Source: Lutimaribacter salitolerans
GTDB lineage: Bacteria > Pseudomonadota > Alphaproteobacteria > Rhodobacterales > Rhodobacteraceae
Length of the DNA stretch: 64,000 nt
Direction: 5' to 3'
NCBI RefSeq assembly: GCF_042677865.1
Contig: NZ_JBHUDD010000041.1
Span: forward strand, 47,933 to 111,932
Shown here piece after piece: positions 17,503-25,137 of the stretch. Every line of letters begins with the position of its first letter. The stretch's first letter is position 1. Position numbers and translations under genes: made by a program. The notes under the pieces were generated by a model. The model was given only the letters and a program-made list of their open reading frames with translations. It was not told the origin of the DNA and ran no database searches.

Positions 17503-17537
17503 AGGCGACTCCCCCGGAGTTTACGGGCAAGATGAAG
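17479..17537 (+). repeat. 3'-end hairpin repeat, copy B (overlaps folP stop)
   Basis: Hairpin 1 is GGGGGC-GCT-GCCCCC; hairpin 2 is GTCGCCT-GA-AGGCGAC; the tail is CCCCCGGAGTTTACGGGCAA followed by GATGAAG. Hairpin 1 is the same 15-mer as in copy C. The tail type is shared with copy D. The element supplies the last folP codons and stop. Confidence 0.8.
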
Positions 17538-17632
17538 GACGACCCCCGCCACCACTCAGCGGGGCACTTCGGTGGATGTGGCGCGGCCTGCTCAGGCCCT
17601 CACCGGAACAATGGCCGCGCCAGGTGCCCCCG

Positions 17633-18394
17633 TCAGCCGCAGACCAGCCCGCCATCCACGATCAGCGTCTGCCCGGTGACCGCCCGCGCCCAGGGCGAGG
17701 CGAAGAACAGCACCGCATCGGCCATCTCCGCAGGCGTGGTCACATGGCCCAGCGGCGTCTGCCCCGCGATCAGGTCGAACACCGCCTCGGGCGTCGCGGC
17801 ACTGGCATCGGTGGTGCGCAGCAGCCCGCCCGCCACCATGTTCACCGTCACCCCCAGCGGACCCAGGTCGCGCGACGCGGTGCGGGTCAGCGCCATCAGC
17901 GCGGCCTTGGCGGCAGTGTAATCGTGATAGGGCACAACCGGGTTCTGCACCAGATTGGTGCCGATGGTGATCACCCGGCCAAACCCGGATGCCGCAAAAT
18001 GCGGGCGCGCGGCGGCGATCAGGTTCAGCGCGCCCCCTACCGACACCTGCGCCTGTGCGGCCATATCGGCCCAGTCCAGCGTCTCCAGCCCCTTGCGCGC
18101 ATCGCCGTTGAACTGGAAATCGGCCAACGCGTTATGCACCAGCACATCGGGCGCACCCATGGCCTCGGTGATCTGTGCCACCATCGCCGCCACGGCCGCG
18201 CGGTCGGTCACATCCGCCTGAAACGCCTGCGCGCGCGGGCCGATCTCGGCGCACAGCGCCTCTGCCGCGTCCTGACTGTGGCGATAGTTCACCGCCACCC
18301 GCGCGCCCTGCCGGGCAAAGGCGCGCGCGATGGCCGCCCCAAGGCCACGCCCCGCGCCGGTGACAAGAACGGTCTGATCTGCAATCTGTTTCAT
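17633..18394 (-). CDS. SDR-family oxidoreductase under a TPP riboswitch
   Basis: 253 residues. Classical short-chain dehydrogenase: TGAGRGLGAAIARAFA is the Rossmann cofactor loop, the catalytic region has the TIGTN..Y..YTAAKAAL arrangement (Tyr and Lys present), and the C-terminus ends in TLIVDGGL. It resembles FabG-type 3-oxoacyl reductases, but a TPP riboswitch 138 bases upstream indicates a thiamine-linked role, perhaps in precursor salvage or synthesis. The start MKQIADQTVLVTG has AGGGAAAG upstream, and that Shine-Dalgarno can pair in a leader hairpin. No other thiamine gene is adjacent. Confidence 0.9.
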   Translation of the reverse strand: MKQIADQTVLVTGAGRGLGAAIARAFARQGARVAVNYRHSQDAAEALCAEIGPRAQAFQADVTDRAAVAAMVAQITEAMGAPDVLVHNALADFQFNGDARKGLETLDWADMAAQAQVSVGGALNLIAAARPHFAASGFGRVITIGTNLVQNPVVPYHDYTAAKAALMALTRTASRDLGPLGVTVNMVAGGLLRTTDASAATPEAVFDLIAGQTPLGHVTTPAEMADAVLFFASPWARAVTGQTLIVDGGLVCG

Positions 18395-18400
18395 GGTCTT

Positions 18401-18440
18401 TCCCTGTATATTCAAAGGTTCGGGCAACAGGGACGCCCTG
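18401..18440 (-). promoter_or_regulatory. Candidate riboswitch expression platform (SD sequestor/antisequestor)
   Basis: On the mRNA strand, TCCCTGT (18427-18433) can pair perfectly with ACAGGGA (18401-18407), which contains the Shine-Dalgarno of the SDR gene. The same upstream CCCTG (18428-18432) can instead pair with CAGGG (18436-18440) around a three-base loop. The two pairings are mutually exclusive, as expected for translational control. Read by eye; folding energies were not computed. Confidence 0.55.
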
Positions 18441-18531
18441 CACTCAGGGGCCGCGACGCGATGACGGAAGGAAAACAACGCCCCCCGCCGCGCGAGGAAA
18501 CGAGGCCCCGCACATCGGCAAAGGGCGCATC

Positions 18532-18611
18532 GCAACTTCCTACGCCGGCATGATCCGGTTCAGGTTCCAAGGGTTCGTCTCAGCCCGCGTATCCGCGGAC
18601 GCCCCTGTTGC
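18532..18611 (-). promoter_or_regulatory. TPP (THI-box) riboswitch
   Basis: The minus strand reads GCAAC at the 5' end, AGGGGCG, then CTGAGA, ACCCTTGGAACCTGA, CCGGATCATGCCGGCGTAGG and closes with GTTGC, which pairs with GCAAC as P1. These are the conserved THI-box elements in correct order. The leader then runs to the SDR start with no other gene between. TPP binding should repress the SDR gene. Confidence 0.95.
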
Positions 18612-18660
18612 AGCCGCCACGATGGGCCGGGGCGGGGGCGGCGTCAAGCACCGCGCCACG

Positions 18661-18688
18661 AAAAAGGGCGGACCCGCAGGCCCGCCCC
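18661..18688 (-). terminator. Rho-independent terminator of ilvC
   Basis: On the minus strand, GGGCGGGCC and GGTCCGCCC form a nine-pair stem with one G-U wobble, followed directly by TTTTT. It lies 22 bases after the ilvC stop and separates ilvC from the TPP leader. Confidence 0.88.
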
Positions 18689-18709
18689 GAGTCGCCGATC
18701 CCGTCGGGA

Positions 18710-19732
18710 TCAGTTCTTTTCGCGGTCCACCATCTTGCCCGCGGAAATCCACGGCATCATCGCGCGCAGCTTTGCACCGACCTGTTCGATCTGGTGTTCG
18801 TCGTTCAGACGGCGGGTCGCCTTGAACGAGGGCTGACCCACGGCATTCTCCTGCATGAAGTCGCGCACGAACTTGCCGGTCTGGATGTCGGTCAGAACCG
18901 CCTTCATCCGCGCCTTCGTCTCGTCATAGGGCAGGATGCGCGGGCCAGAGACATATTCGCCATACTCGGCGGTGTTGCTGATCGAGTAGTTCATGTTGGC
19001 GATGCCGCCTTCATAGATCAGGTCGACGATCAGCTTGACCTCGTGCAGACATTCGAAATAGGCCATTTCCGGCTCGTACCCGGCCTCGACCAGCGTCTCG
19101 AAGCCCATGCGGATCAGCTCCACCAGACCGCCGCACAGAACCGCCTGCTCGCCGAACAGGTCGGTTTCGCATTCCTGGCGGAAGTTGGTCTCGATGATGC
19201 CCGAGCGCCCACCGCCGATGCCGGCGCAATAGGACAGGCCGATTTCCAGCGCCTTGCCGGTGGCGTCGTTCTCCACCGCCACAAGGCAGGGCACGCCGCC
19301 GCCCTTGGTGTATTCGCCGCGCACGGTGTGGCCGGGTCCCTTGGGGGCCATCATGATGACATCGACGCCGGGCTTGGGTTCGATCAGGCCGAAATGCACG
19401 TTCAGACCGTGGGCGAACGCGATGGCGCTGCCTTCGCGCAGGTTGTCATGCACGTATTTGCGGTAGGTCTCGGCCTGCAATTCGTCGGGCATGGTGAACA
19501 TGATCAGGTCGCACCAGGCGGCAGCCTCGGCGATGCCCATGACCTTCAGGCCTTCGGCTTCGGCCTTCTTGGCCGACGGGCTGCCTTCGCGCAGGGCGAC
19601 GACAAGGTTCTTGGCGCCGCTGTCGCGCAGGTTCAGCGCATGGGCGTGCCCCTGAGAGCCATAGCCCAGAATCGCCACCTTCTTGTCCTTGATCAGGTTG
19701 ATGTCACAATCACGGTCATAGTAAACGCGCAT
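18710..19732 (-). CDS. ilvC: Ketol-acid reductoisomerase
   Basis: 340 residues, class I length. Second enzyme of valine/isoleucine synthesis; isomerises and reduces acetolactate with NADPH and Mg2+. It starts MRVYYDRDCDINLIKDKK; GYGSQGHAHALNLRDSG is the dinucleotide loop; MMAPKGPGHTVR and the metal-binding E residues in ECLHEVKLIVDLIYEGG are present. The reading frame stays open far upstream, but the ATG at MRVYYD fits the family. Divergent from an Lrp/AsnC regulator across a gap with two palindromes, so branched-chain control is plausible. Confidence 0.97.
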   Translation of the reverse strand: MRVYYDRDCDINLIKDKKVAILGYGSQGHAHALNLRDSGAKNLVVALREGSPSAKKAEAEGLKVMGIAEAAAWCDLIMFTMPDELQAETYRKYVHDNLREGSAIAFAHGLNVHFGLIEPKPGVDVIMMAPKGPGHTVRGEYTKGGGVPCLVAVENDATGKALEIGLSYCAGIGGGRSGIIETNFRQECETDLFGEQAVLCGGLVELIRMGFETLVEAGYEPEMAYFECLHEVKLIVDLIYEGGIANMNYSISNTAEYGEYVSGPRILPYDETKARMKAVLTDIQTGKFVRDFMQENAVGQPSFKATRRLNDEHQIEQVGAKLRAMMPWISAGKMVDREKN

Positions 19733-19782
19733 GGGTCTGTCCTTCTTTGCGGTTTGATTGCCGGGCAGATTAGCCACAATGC

Positions 19783-19810
19783 CGCAAATATGTTTGCGTT
19801 CTGCGCAGAA
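19783..19810. promoter_or_regulatory. Two adjacent palindromes between ilvC and the Lrp gene
   Basis: CGCAAATATGTTTGCG (one mismatch per arm) is immediately followed by the perfect 12-bp palindrome TTCTGCGCAGAA. Both lie in the 132-bp divergent gap, where an Lrp-family autoregulator or ilvC activator would bind. Sequence seen directly, role inferred. Confidence 0.5.
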
Positions 19811-19864
19811 TTTCGGCATTTGGAGGAGTATCAATTCACCGATCATGCAGAATACGGAAAATTC

Positions 19865-20320
19865 ATGCTCGACGATGCCGACCGACGCATCCTGCGCCAG
19901 TATCAGGCCGCGCCCGACCTGCCCGCCGCCGATCTGGCCGAACGGGCCGGGGTCACGCCCAGCACGCTGACCCGGCGGCTGGACCGGATGCGCGGCGCGG
20001 GCGTGCTGCGCGGGTTGCGCGGGCGGGTGAACTGGCGCGCGCTGGGGTATGAGGTCGAGGTCAGCCTGCGCCTGACCCTCGACAAGACGCAGGCGCGCGC
20101 CTTTGACGAGTTTCTGGCCGCCGCGCGCCAGGTGCCCGAGGTGATCGAGATCCAGACATTCCTTGGCGTGGTCGATGCCCGTCTGTCGGTCATTGCCCGC
20201 GACATCCCGCATTATCAGCAGGTCTATCGCCAGCGCATCCTGACCCTGCCGCATATCGCCGATATCGAGGCGCTGATGCATGTCGCCCTGCTGAAATCGG
20301 ACGAGGCGCTGCCGCTGTGA
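19865..20320 (+). CDS. Lrp/AsnC-family transcriptional regulator (first of pair)
   Basis: 151 residues. N-terminal HTH (about 2-60) with LDDADRRILRQYQ and AERAGVTPSTLTRRLDRM; C-terminal RAM/AsnC ligand-binding domain (about 65-145) with VPEVIEIQTFLGVVDA and VYRQRILTLPHIADIEALM. It probably senses an amino acid. Divergent from ilvC, suggesting branched-chain control. Its stop overlaps the GTG start of a second Lrp/AsnC gene by four bases, so the two are coupled and may form heteromers. Confidence 0.92.
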   Translation: MLDDADRRILRQYQAAPDLPAADLAERAGVTPSTLTRRLDRMRGAGVLRGLRGRVNWRALGYEVEVSLRLTLDKTQARAFDEFLAAARQVPEVIEIQTFLGVVDARLSVIARDIPHYQQVYRQRILTLPHIADIEALMHVALLKSDEALPL

Positions 20321-20772
20321 CCGATCTGGATGACACCGACCGCCGCATGATCCGCGCGCTGATCGACGATGCCGGGCAATCGGCGGGGGCGCTTGGGCGC
20401 GCACTTGGCCTGTCGCAGCCCGCCACGTGGCGGCGGATGAAACGGCTGCGGGATGCCGGTGTGTTCCGCGCCCCCCGCGTCGATCTGGACCATGCCGCGC
20501 TGGGGTTCGGCGTGACGGTGTTCCTGGGGGTCAGGCTGGCCACCAAAGGGCGCGTCAGCCTCGAGGATTTCGAACGCGCCGTCACCGCCATCCCCGAGGT
20601 GCAGACCGTCGAACACGTGCTGGGCATGTATGACTACCGCCTGCGCGTGGTGGCCCGCGACATCGCCGATTTCGAACGCGTGCTGCGCCGCCGCATCATG
20701 ACCCTGCCGGGGGTCGGGAACGTCGAGGCGAACGTGCTTTTGTCCGAAGAGCGCCGCCCCGGCCCGATCTGA
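20317..20772 (+). CDS. Lrp/AsnC-family transcriptional regulator (second of pair)
   Basis: 151 residues, the same architecture as its neighbour: HTH with TDLDDTDRRMIRALIDDAG and LGLSQPATWRRMKRLRDAGV, then a RAM domain with IPEVQTVEHVLGMYDYRLRV and RIMTLPGVGNVEANVLL. GTG start within the ATG-less GTGA overlap. The two proteins are clearly diverged in the HTH recognition helix, so they probably read different sites. Tandem Lrp genes of this kind are common in Rhodobacterales; their targets are usually unknown. Confidence 0.92.
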   Translation: MTDLDDTDRRMIRALIDDAGQSAGALGRALGLSQPATWRRMKRLRDAGVFRAPRVDLDHAALGFGVTVFLGVRLATKGRVSLEDFERAVTAIPEVQTVEHVLGMYDYRLRVVARDIADFERVLRRRIMTLPGVGNVEANVLLSEERRPGPI

Positions 20773-20797
20773 CAGGGGCGCGCGATGCGCATGGGAT

Positions 20798-20814
20798 ATG
20801 CATGGTTCGTGCAT
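20798..20814. promoter_or_regulatory. Short inverted repeat upstream of the aminotransferase
   Basis: ATGCA and TGCAT arms separated by seven bases, about 95 bases before the aminotransferase start. It could be a dimeric regulator site for the preceding Lrp proteins, but five-base arms arise easily by chance. Confidence 0.25.
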
Positions 20815-20908
20815 GCGGATCACACGGCGGGGTCTGGCGGTCAAGGAAGGCTTTGCTTTTGGCCCCGCGCGGCGCTAGCAAAGGGTGACTGAAACGAAAG
20901 GCGCCGCC

Positions 20909-22036
20909 ATGACCGCATTGCTGAACACCGTCGATCCCGATGGGCTGCTGGAATATTCCGTGGTCTTTACCGACCGCTCTCTGAACCATATGTCGGCGTC
21001 TTTTCAACAGGTTATGCGCGACATCTCAGACATGCTGAAAGAGGTGTACAACGCCGATGGCGTGGCGCTGGTGCCCGGCGGCGGCACCTACGCGATGGAG
21101 GCGGTGGCCCGCCAGTTCGGCCGCGACGCCCACGCGCTGGTGGTGCGCAACGGCTGGTTCAGCTTTCGCTGGAACCAGATTTTCGATGCGGGAAAATTTA
21201 CTGAAAAAACAACCGTCTACAAGGCGCGGCAGATCGGAAACGGCCCGCAGGCGCCCTTTGCCCCCGCACCGATAGACGAGGTTGTCGCCGCCATCCACGA
21301 CGCCCAGCCCGACGTGGTTTTCGCCCCACATGTAGAGACTTCGGCCGGTCTGATCCTGCCTGACGACTATATATCGTGTCTGTCGCAAGCCGCCCATGAC
21401 GTGGGCGCGCTGATGGTGCTTGATTGCATCGCCTCCGGCTGCGCCTGGGTCGACATGAAGGCCACGGGCGTCGACGTGCTGATCTCGGCTCCGCAAAAGG
21501 GGTGGTCGGCCTCGCCTTCATGTGGCTTGGTAATGATGTCCGGCAAGGCACTGGAAAGGTTGGAAAAAACCGATTCTGACAGCTTCGCCGTGGACCTCAG
21601 AAAATGGCGCGCGATCATGGAAACCTATGAGAATGGCGGCCATGCCTATCACGCCACCATGCCCACAGACGCCCTGCGCGCCTTTCGCGACACGATGCTG
21701 GAAACCCGCGACTATGGTTTCGACAAACTGCGCGACGCCCAATGGGCGCTTGGCGACGGCGTGCGCGCACTGCTGGCTGAAAAGGGCGTGAAATCCGTGG
21801 CAGAACAAGGGTTTGGCGCACCGGGCGTTGTGGTCAGTTACACCACCGATCCCGACATTCAGAACGGCAAGAAATTCGCCGCGCAAGGCATGCAGATCGC
21901 CGCGGGCGTGCCGCTGCAATGCGACGAGCCCGAGGGCTTCATGACCTTCCGACTTGGGCTGTTCGGCCTGGACAAGCTCTACGACGTGCCTGCCGCTCTG
22001 GACCGGCTCAAGAAGGTCACGGATAAGGTTCTCTGA
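20909..22036 (+). CDS. Class V PLP-dependent aminotransferase
   Basis: 375 residues, fold type I. VPGGGTYAMEAVARQF is the phosphate-binding loop region, LMVLDCIASG holds the PLP-pyridine Asp, and SAPQKGWSASPSCGLV contains the Schiff-base Lys. The layout is that of alanine/serine-glyoxylate aminotransferases, but the exact substrate cannot be read. The ATG at MTALLNTVDPDG was chosen; a GTG 24 bases upstream is possible. It follows the Lrp pair by 136 bases and is followed by a hairpin repeat that belongs to the opposite strand. Confidence 0.88.
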   Translation: MTALLNTVDPDGLLEYSVVFTDRSLNHMSASFQQVMRDISDMLKEVYNADGVALVPGGGTYAMEAVARQFGRDAHALVVRNGWFSFRWNQIFDAGKFTEKTTVYKARQIGNGPQAPFAPAPIDEVVAAIHDAQPDVVFAPHVETSAGLILPDDYISCLSQAAHDVGALMVLDCIASGCAWVDMKATGVDVLISAPQKGWSASPSCGLVMMSGKALERLEKTDSDSFAVDLRKWRAIMETYENGGHAYHATMPTDALRAFRDTMLETRDYGFDKLRDAQWALGDGVRALLAEKGVKSVAEQGFGAPGVVVSYTTDPDIQNGKKFAAQGMQIAAGVPLQCDEPEGFMTFRLGLFGLDKLYDVPAALDRLKKVTDKVL

Positions 22037-22040
22037 TCGT

Positions 22041-22105
22041 TTCCTCTCTCTAAAAATATCCCGGGGGTGAATTGGCCCAAGGGGCCAAGAGGGGGCAGCG
22101 CCCCC
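22041..22105 (-). repeat. 3'-end hairpin repeat, copy C (downstream of ubiH-type gene)
   Basis: On the minus strand: GGGGGCGCTGCCCCC (hairpin 1), TTGGCCC-CTT-GGGCCAA (hairpin 2), then CCCCCGGGATATTTTTAGAG and AGAGGAA. It begins about 38 bases after the stop of the minus-strand hydroxylase gene, so it is in sense with that gene and not with the aminotransferase whose stop it abuts. Confidence 0.8.
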
Positions 22106-22143
22106 TTTACCCGGCGCGCATGAAATGCGCGCAATCCCTCGGT

Positions 22144-23346
22144 TCACCCGCGCGCACCAAGCCCCAGTTGCATCATCGTGCGGCGCACCGGTGCCAGCGA
22201 GTAGATCGCGTTCAGCCCTGTCATCCGCAGATCGCGCAGCGGCTGGGCTGAAACCATCGACGCGCGGTTGAGCATGTCGATACCGCGCAGCCGGGCCTGC
22301 ACTTCCCAATGCCGCCGCCGGTGGTAGGTCTGCAGCATCTGCGCATCGCCCAGACGGTCGGGCGCAGCCTCGGCCAGTTCCAGCAGCACGCGCATGTCGC
22401 CAAGGCTCATGTTCAGCCCCTGCGCCCCGATCGGCGGCACCACATGTGCGGCCTCGGCCACCAGTGCGACGCGCTCGGCGTACATCCGGTCGGCGATCTG
22501 GCTGATGATCGGCCAGACCGTGCGCCGCGAGGCCAGCGTCAGTGGACCGTACAGCAGGCATGACCGTTCGTTCATCGCCGCCTCGAAGTCCTCCTGGGGC
22601 AGACGAGACAGGCGCAGCGCCTCGGGCCCTTCCTCCATCCAGACGATGGCGGAACTGGGCATGCCCTGCCAGTCGGGCAGCGGCACCAGCGTGAATGGCC
22701 CGCCCGAGCGATGGATCTCGGTCGAGATGTTGTCATGCGGAACCGGGTGCGTGACAGCAAAGGCCAGCGCCTTTTGCCCATAGCGGATCGTCTGCACGTC
22801 CACGCCGACGGCTTGCCGCACCGGGCTGTCGCGGCCATCGGCGGCGATCACCAGACGGCAGCGCACCTGGGTGGCATCCGACAGGCCGACACGTGCCTCG
22901 CCTTCGCGTGTGAACACAGATTTTGTGCCGGTCCCGGCGCGAAACTCGACATTCGGCAGCTCATCCAGCCGTGCCACCATCTCGCGCCGCAGCAACCAGT
23001 TGGGCAGGTTCCAGCCAAACGGCTTGTCCGAGATGTCCGAGGCGTTGAAATCCTTGGACAGCCGCGCCGCCGGTTGCGGCCCGCCCGCATCAACGATGCG
23101 CATGACCTGCAGATCGGCGGCATGTGGTGCCAGCCGATCCCACAGCCCCGCACGCTCCAGCAGGGCCTGTGCGGGTTGCAGGAACGCGGTGGTGCGCAGA
23201 TCGCTGCCGTCGGCGTCACGTTCGGTCACCGGGGGGGTGGGATCGACGCAGATCACCGAAAAGCCCGCGGTGCCGAACACGGCTGCGGCGGTCAGTCCGG
23301 CGACACCGCCGCCGGATACAAGAATGTCGACATTTGAGTGGGTCAT
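22144..23346 (-). CDS. UbiH/UbiF-type FAD-dependent hydroxylase
   Basis: 400 residues. VDILVSGGGVAGLTAAAVFG is the N-terminal FAD dinucleotide motif, CRLVIAADGRDSPVR is the DG motif, and RVALVAEAAHVVPPIGAQGLNMS is the second FAD motif (GD replaced by AE here). This is the class A flavin monooxygenase family that hydroxylates the ubiquinone ring using O2 and NAD(P)H. Which ring position it modifies is not readable. It seems monocistronic, with its own 3' hairpin element. Confidence 0.9.
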   Translation of the reverse strand: MTHSNVDILVSGGGVAGLTAAAVFGTAGFSVICVDPTPPVTERDADGSDLRTTAFLQPAQALLERAGLWDRLAPHAADLQVMRIVDAGGPQPAARLSKDFNASDISDKPFGWNLPNWLLRREMVARLDELPNVEFRAGTGTKSVFTREGEARVGLSDATQVRCRLVIAADGRDSPVRQAVGVDVQTIRYGQKALAFAVTHPVPHDNISTEIHRSGGPFTLVPLPDWQGMPSSAIVWMEEGPEALRLSRLPQEDFEAAMNERSCLLYGPLTLASRRTVWPIISQIADRMYAERVALVAEAAHVVPPIGAQGLNMSLGDMRVLLELAEAAPDRLGDAQMLQTYHRRRHWEVQARLRGIDMLNRASMVSAQPLRDLRMTGLNAIYSLAPVRRTMMQLGLGARG

Positions 23347-23426
23347 GGCCTGTTGCCTCCTGTCGACTGTAACTTATGCCGACCGGTGGCAGGTTTCCAA
23401 GCGGCATCCTGTCCCGCCCGGGTCTG

Positions 23427-23645
23427 TCACGCCCGGCTGATCACAAGCAGGACGATATAGATCACCGGGACCATCGCCAGCGCCGGAATATACAGGCCCG
23501 GCACGCCCCATTGTGCGATGGCCAGCCCCCATGCAATCAGCGCCACGACAACGCCTAGAAGGATCTTGCGCGCCAGCGCATTCTCGTCTGCCTGCTGGTC
23601 GTTCGTGGTATTGGTGGTGTGGTCGGTGGTCTGGGAAGAGGTCAT
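23427..23645 (-). CDS. Small two-helix membrane protein
   Basis: 72 residues. A hydrophilic, Thr/Asn/Gln-rich N-terminus of about 25 residues is followed by two hydrophobic segments (LLGVVVALIAWGLAIAQW and LYIPALAMVPVIYIVLLVI). No recognised domain. It lies alone between ubiH and the HAD gene on their strand. Codon use is normal for the window, which supports it being real. Function unknown. Confidence 0.65.
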   Translation of the reverse strand: MTSSQTTDHTTNTTNDQQADENALARKILLGVVVALIAWGLAIAQWGVPGLYIPALAMVPVIYIVLLVISRA

Positions 23646-23737
23646 TCTGGGCGTCCTTCAATTCAAATCCTGCACCTGTTAACAGCCGCGATGCCGAATG
23701 AAAGGAGCGGATTGCCGCAGTCGGTCCGGTGCGGGCG

Positions 23738-24382
23738 CTACAGCAGGCGCGCCAGAAATCCCGCCAGATCGTCGGTATGGTGGTGGATGTGATCGGCCCG
23801 ATGCGGATCGGGGGCCACGTGAACGGTGCGCATGCCCATGTCATGCGGGGCGGCGAGGTTGCGGGGATCATCCTCGAACATCGCGGAGGTCGCGGGTGTC
23901 AGGCCATCCTGTGCAAAGATCGTCTCGAATGCCTTGCGCTCGGGTTTGGGCAGAAATCCTGCATTTTCAACGCCATAGATCGCATCGAACAGCCCCGAAA
24001 GCCCGCGCCGGTCCAGCACCCGTTCGGCATAGGGCGCGCTGCCGTTGGTGTAGACGATCCGCCGCCCCGGCAGGCGGGTGATCCGCGCGGCCAGGTCGGG
24101 ATCGGGGTCGATATGGGTCATGTCGATGTCATGCACCGCAATCAGATAGGGGTGCGGATCGATGTCATGTTCGCGCATCAGCCCGGCCAGCGTGGTGCCA
24201 TGGGTCCGCCAGTAGTGGTCGCGCAGATGGTTGGCATGGGCATGGTCCACGCCCAGCGTGTCCATCACATATTGCGTCATCCGCACCTCGATCTGGTCGA
24301 ACAGGCGCGCCTGCGGCGGGTACAGCGTGTTGTCCAGATCAAAGACCCAGGACTGCACATGGGTGAAATCATCGCGTGGCAT
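23738..24382 (-). CDS. HAD-family pyrimidine 5'-nucleotidase-like hydrolase
   Basis: 214 residues. WVFDLDNTLYPPQARLFDQI is HAD motif I with the nucleophile Asp; VYTNGSAPYA is motif II (Thr); KP in FLPKPERKAF and FEDDPRNL are motifs III and IV. The DLDNTLYP form is characteristic of the SDT1/PHM8-like pyrimidine 5'-nucleotidases. It probably dephosphorylates nucleotides or related monophosphates in the cytoplasm. The C-terminus is His/Asp-rich. The start at MPRDDF is preferred over one 33 bases upstream. Confidence 0.9.
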   Translation of the reverse strand: MPRDDFTHVQSWVFDLDNTLYPPQARLFDQIEVRMTQYVMDTLGVDHAHANHLRDHYWRTHGTTLAGLMREHDIDPHPYLIAVHDIDMTHIDPDPDLAARITRLPGRRIVYTNGSAPYAERVLDRRGLSGLFDAIYGVENAGFLPKPERKAFETIFAQDGLTPATSAMFEDDPRNLAAPHDMGMRTVHVAPDPHRADHIHHHTDDLAGFLARLL

Positions 24383-24483
24383 GTTGCGGTGATACTGCGG
24401 CGGCGCGCCGCGCACAAGATCGGTGGCTTGATTGCGCGGGCCAGTCAGGGCTAATCTTGCGCGGTTGACCCAAGGAGCGCCGC

Positions 24484-25137
24484 ATGTCCGACCCGAAGCC
24501 TGTTCAGAAAGATGCCTATAGTCTGATACTTGAGGCGATAGACAGTGGTGTCTACCGGCCCGGTGACCGGCTGGTCGAAAGCGAGCTGGCCGACAGGTTC
24601 GGCGTGTCGCGCACGCCGATCCGCGAGGCGCTGCAACGGTTGGAAACCCAATCGCTGCTGACGCGGGATGGCCGGTCGCTGATCGTCGCGTCGCTGGATC
24701 ACAACCAACTGTCCGAGCTTTACGTGGTGCGCGCCGAGCTTGAAGGTTTGGCCGCGCGTCTTGCCGCCCGCCACGCCACCGAGGAGGAGATCCGCGTGCT
24801 GCGCGACCTGGTCGAGGATGACCGTGCGCTGATCAACAAACCCTCGGCCTTGAGCCGCGCCAACCGCCGCTTTCACAAGCAGATCCATCTGGCCAGTCAC
24901 AACCGCTATCTGGTGCAGCAACTGGACCTGGTGCACCGATCGATGGCGCTGATGGCGACAACCTCGATCGCAGCAGAGGGGCGCGGGCATGACACGATCG
25001 AAGAGCATGACGCCATCGTGACGGCGATCGCCAACAGGGACGAGCAGACCGCCTATCAGGCGCTCAAGGATCATATATCACGGGCGTTCGTGACCCGGCT
25101 CAAGCTGGATTCCGGGGCGATCAGGCGGGTGGAATAG
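24484..25137 (+). CDS. GntR-family (FCD) transcriptional regulator
   Basis: 217 residues. N-terminal winged HTH (about 10-75) with SGVYRPGDRLVESELADRFG and VSRTPIREALQRLE; C-terminal FCD helical domain (about 85-205) with the metal-binding residues in FHKQIHLASHN and IVTAIANRDEQ. FCD regulators usually sense organic acids and control neighbouring catabolic genes. The 3' end overlaps the convergent glycosyltransferase gene by 60 bp, which is unusual. No target is obvious nearby. Confidence 0.92.
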   Translation: MSDPKPVQKDAYSLILEAIDSGVYRPGDRLVESELADRFGVSRTPIREALQRLETQSLLTRDGRSLIVASLDHNQLSELYVVRAELEGLAARLAARHATEEEIRVLRDLVEDDRALINKPSALSRANRRFHKQIHLASHNRYLVQQLDLVHRSMALMATTSIAAEGRGHDTIEEHDAIVTAIANRDEQTAYQALKDHISRAFVTRLKLDSGAIRRVE

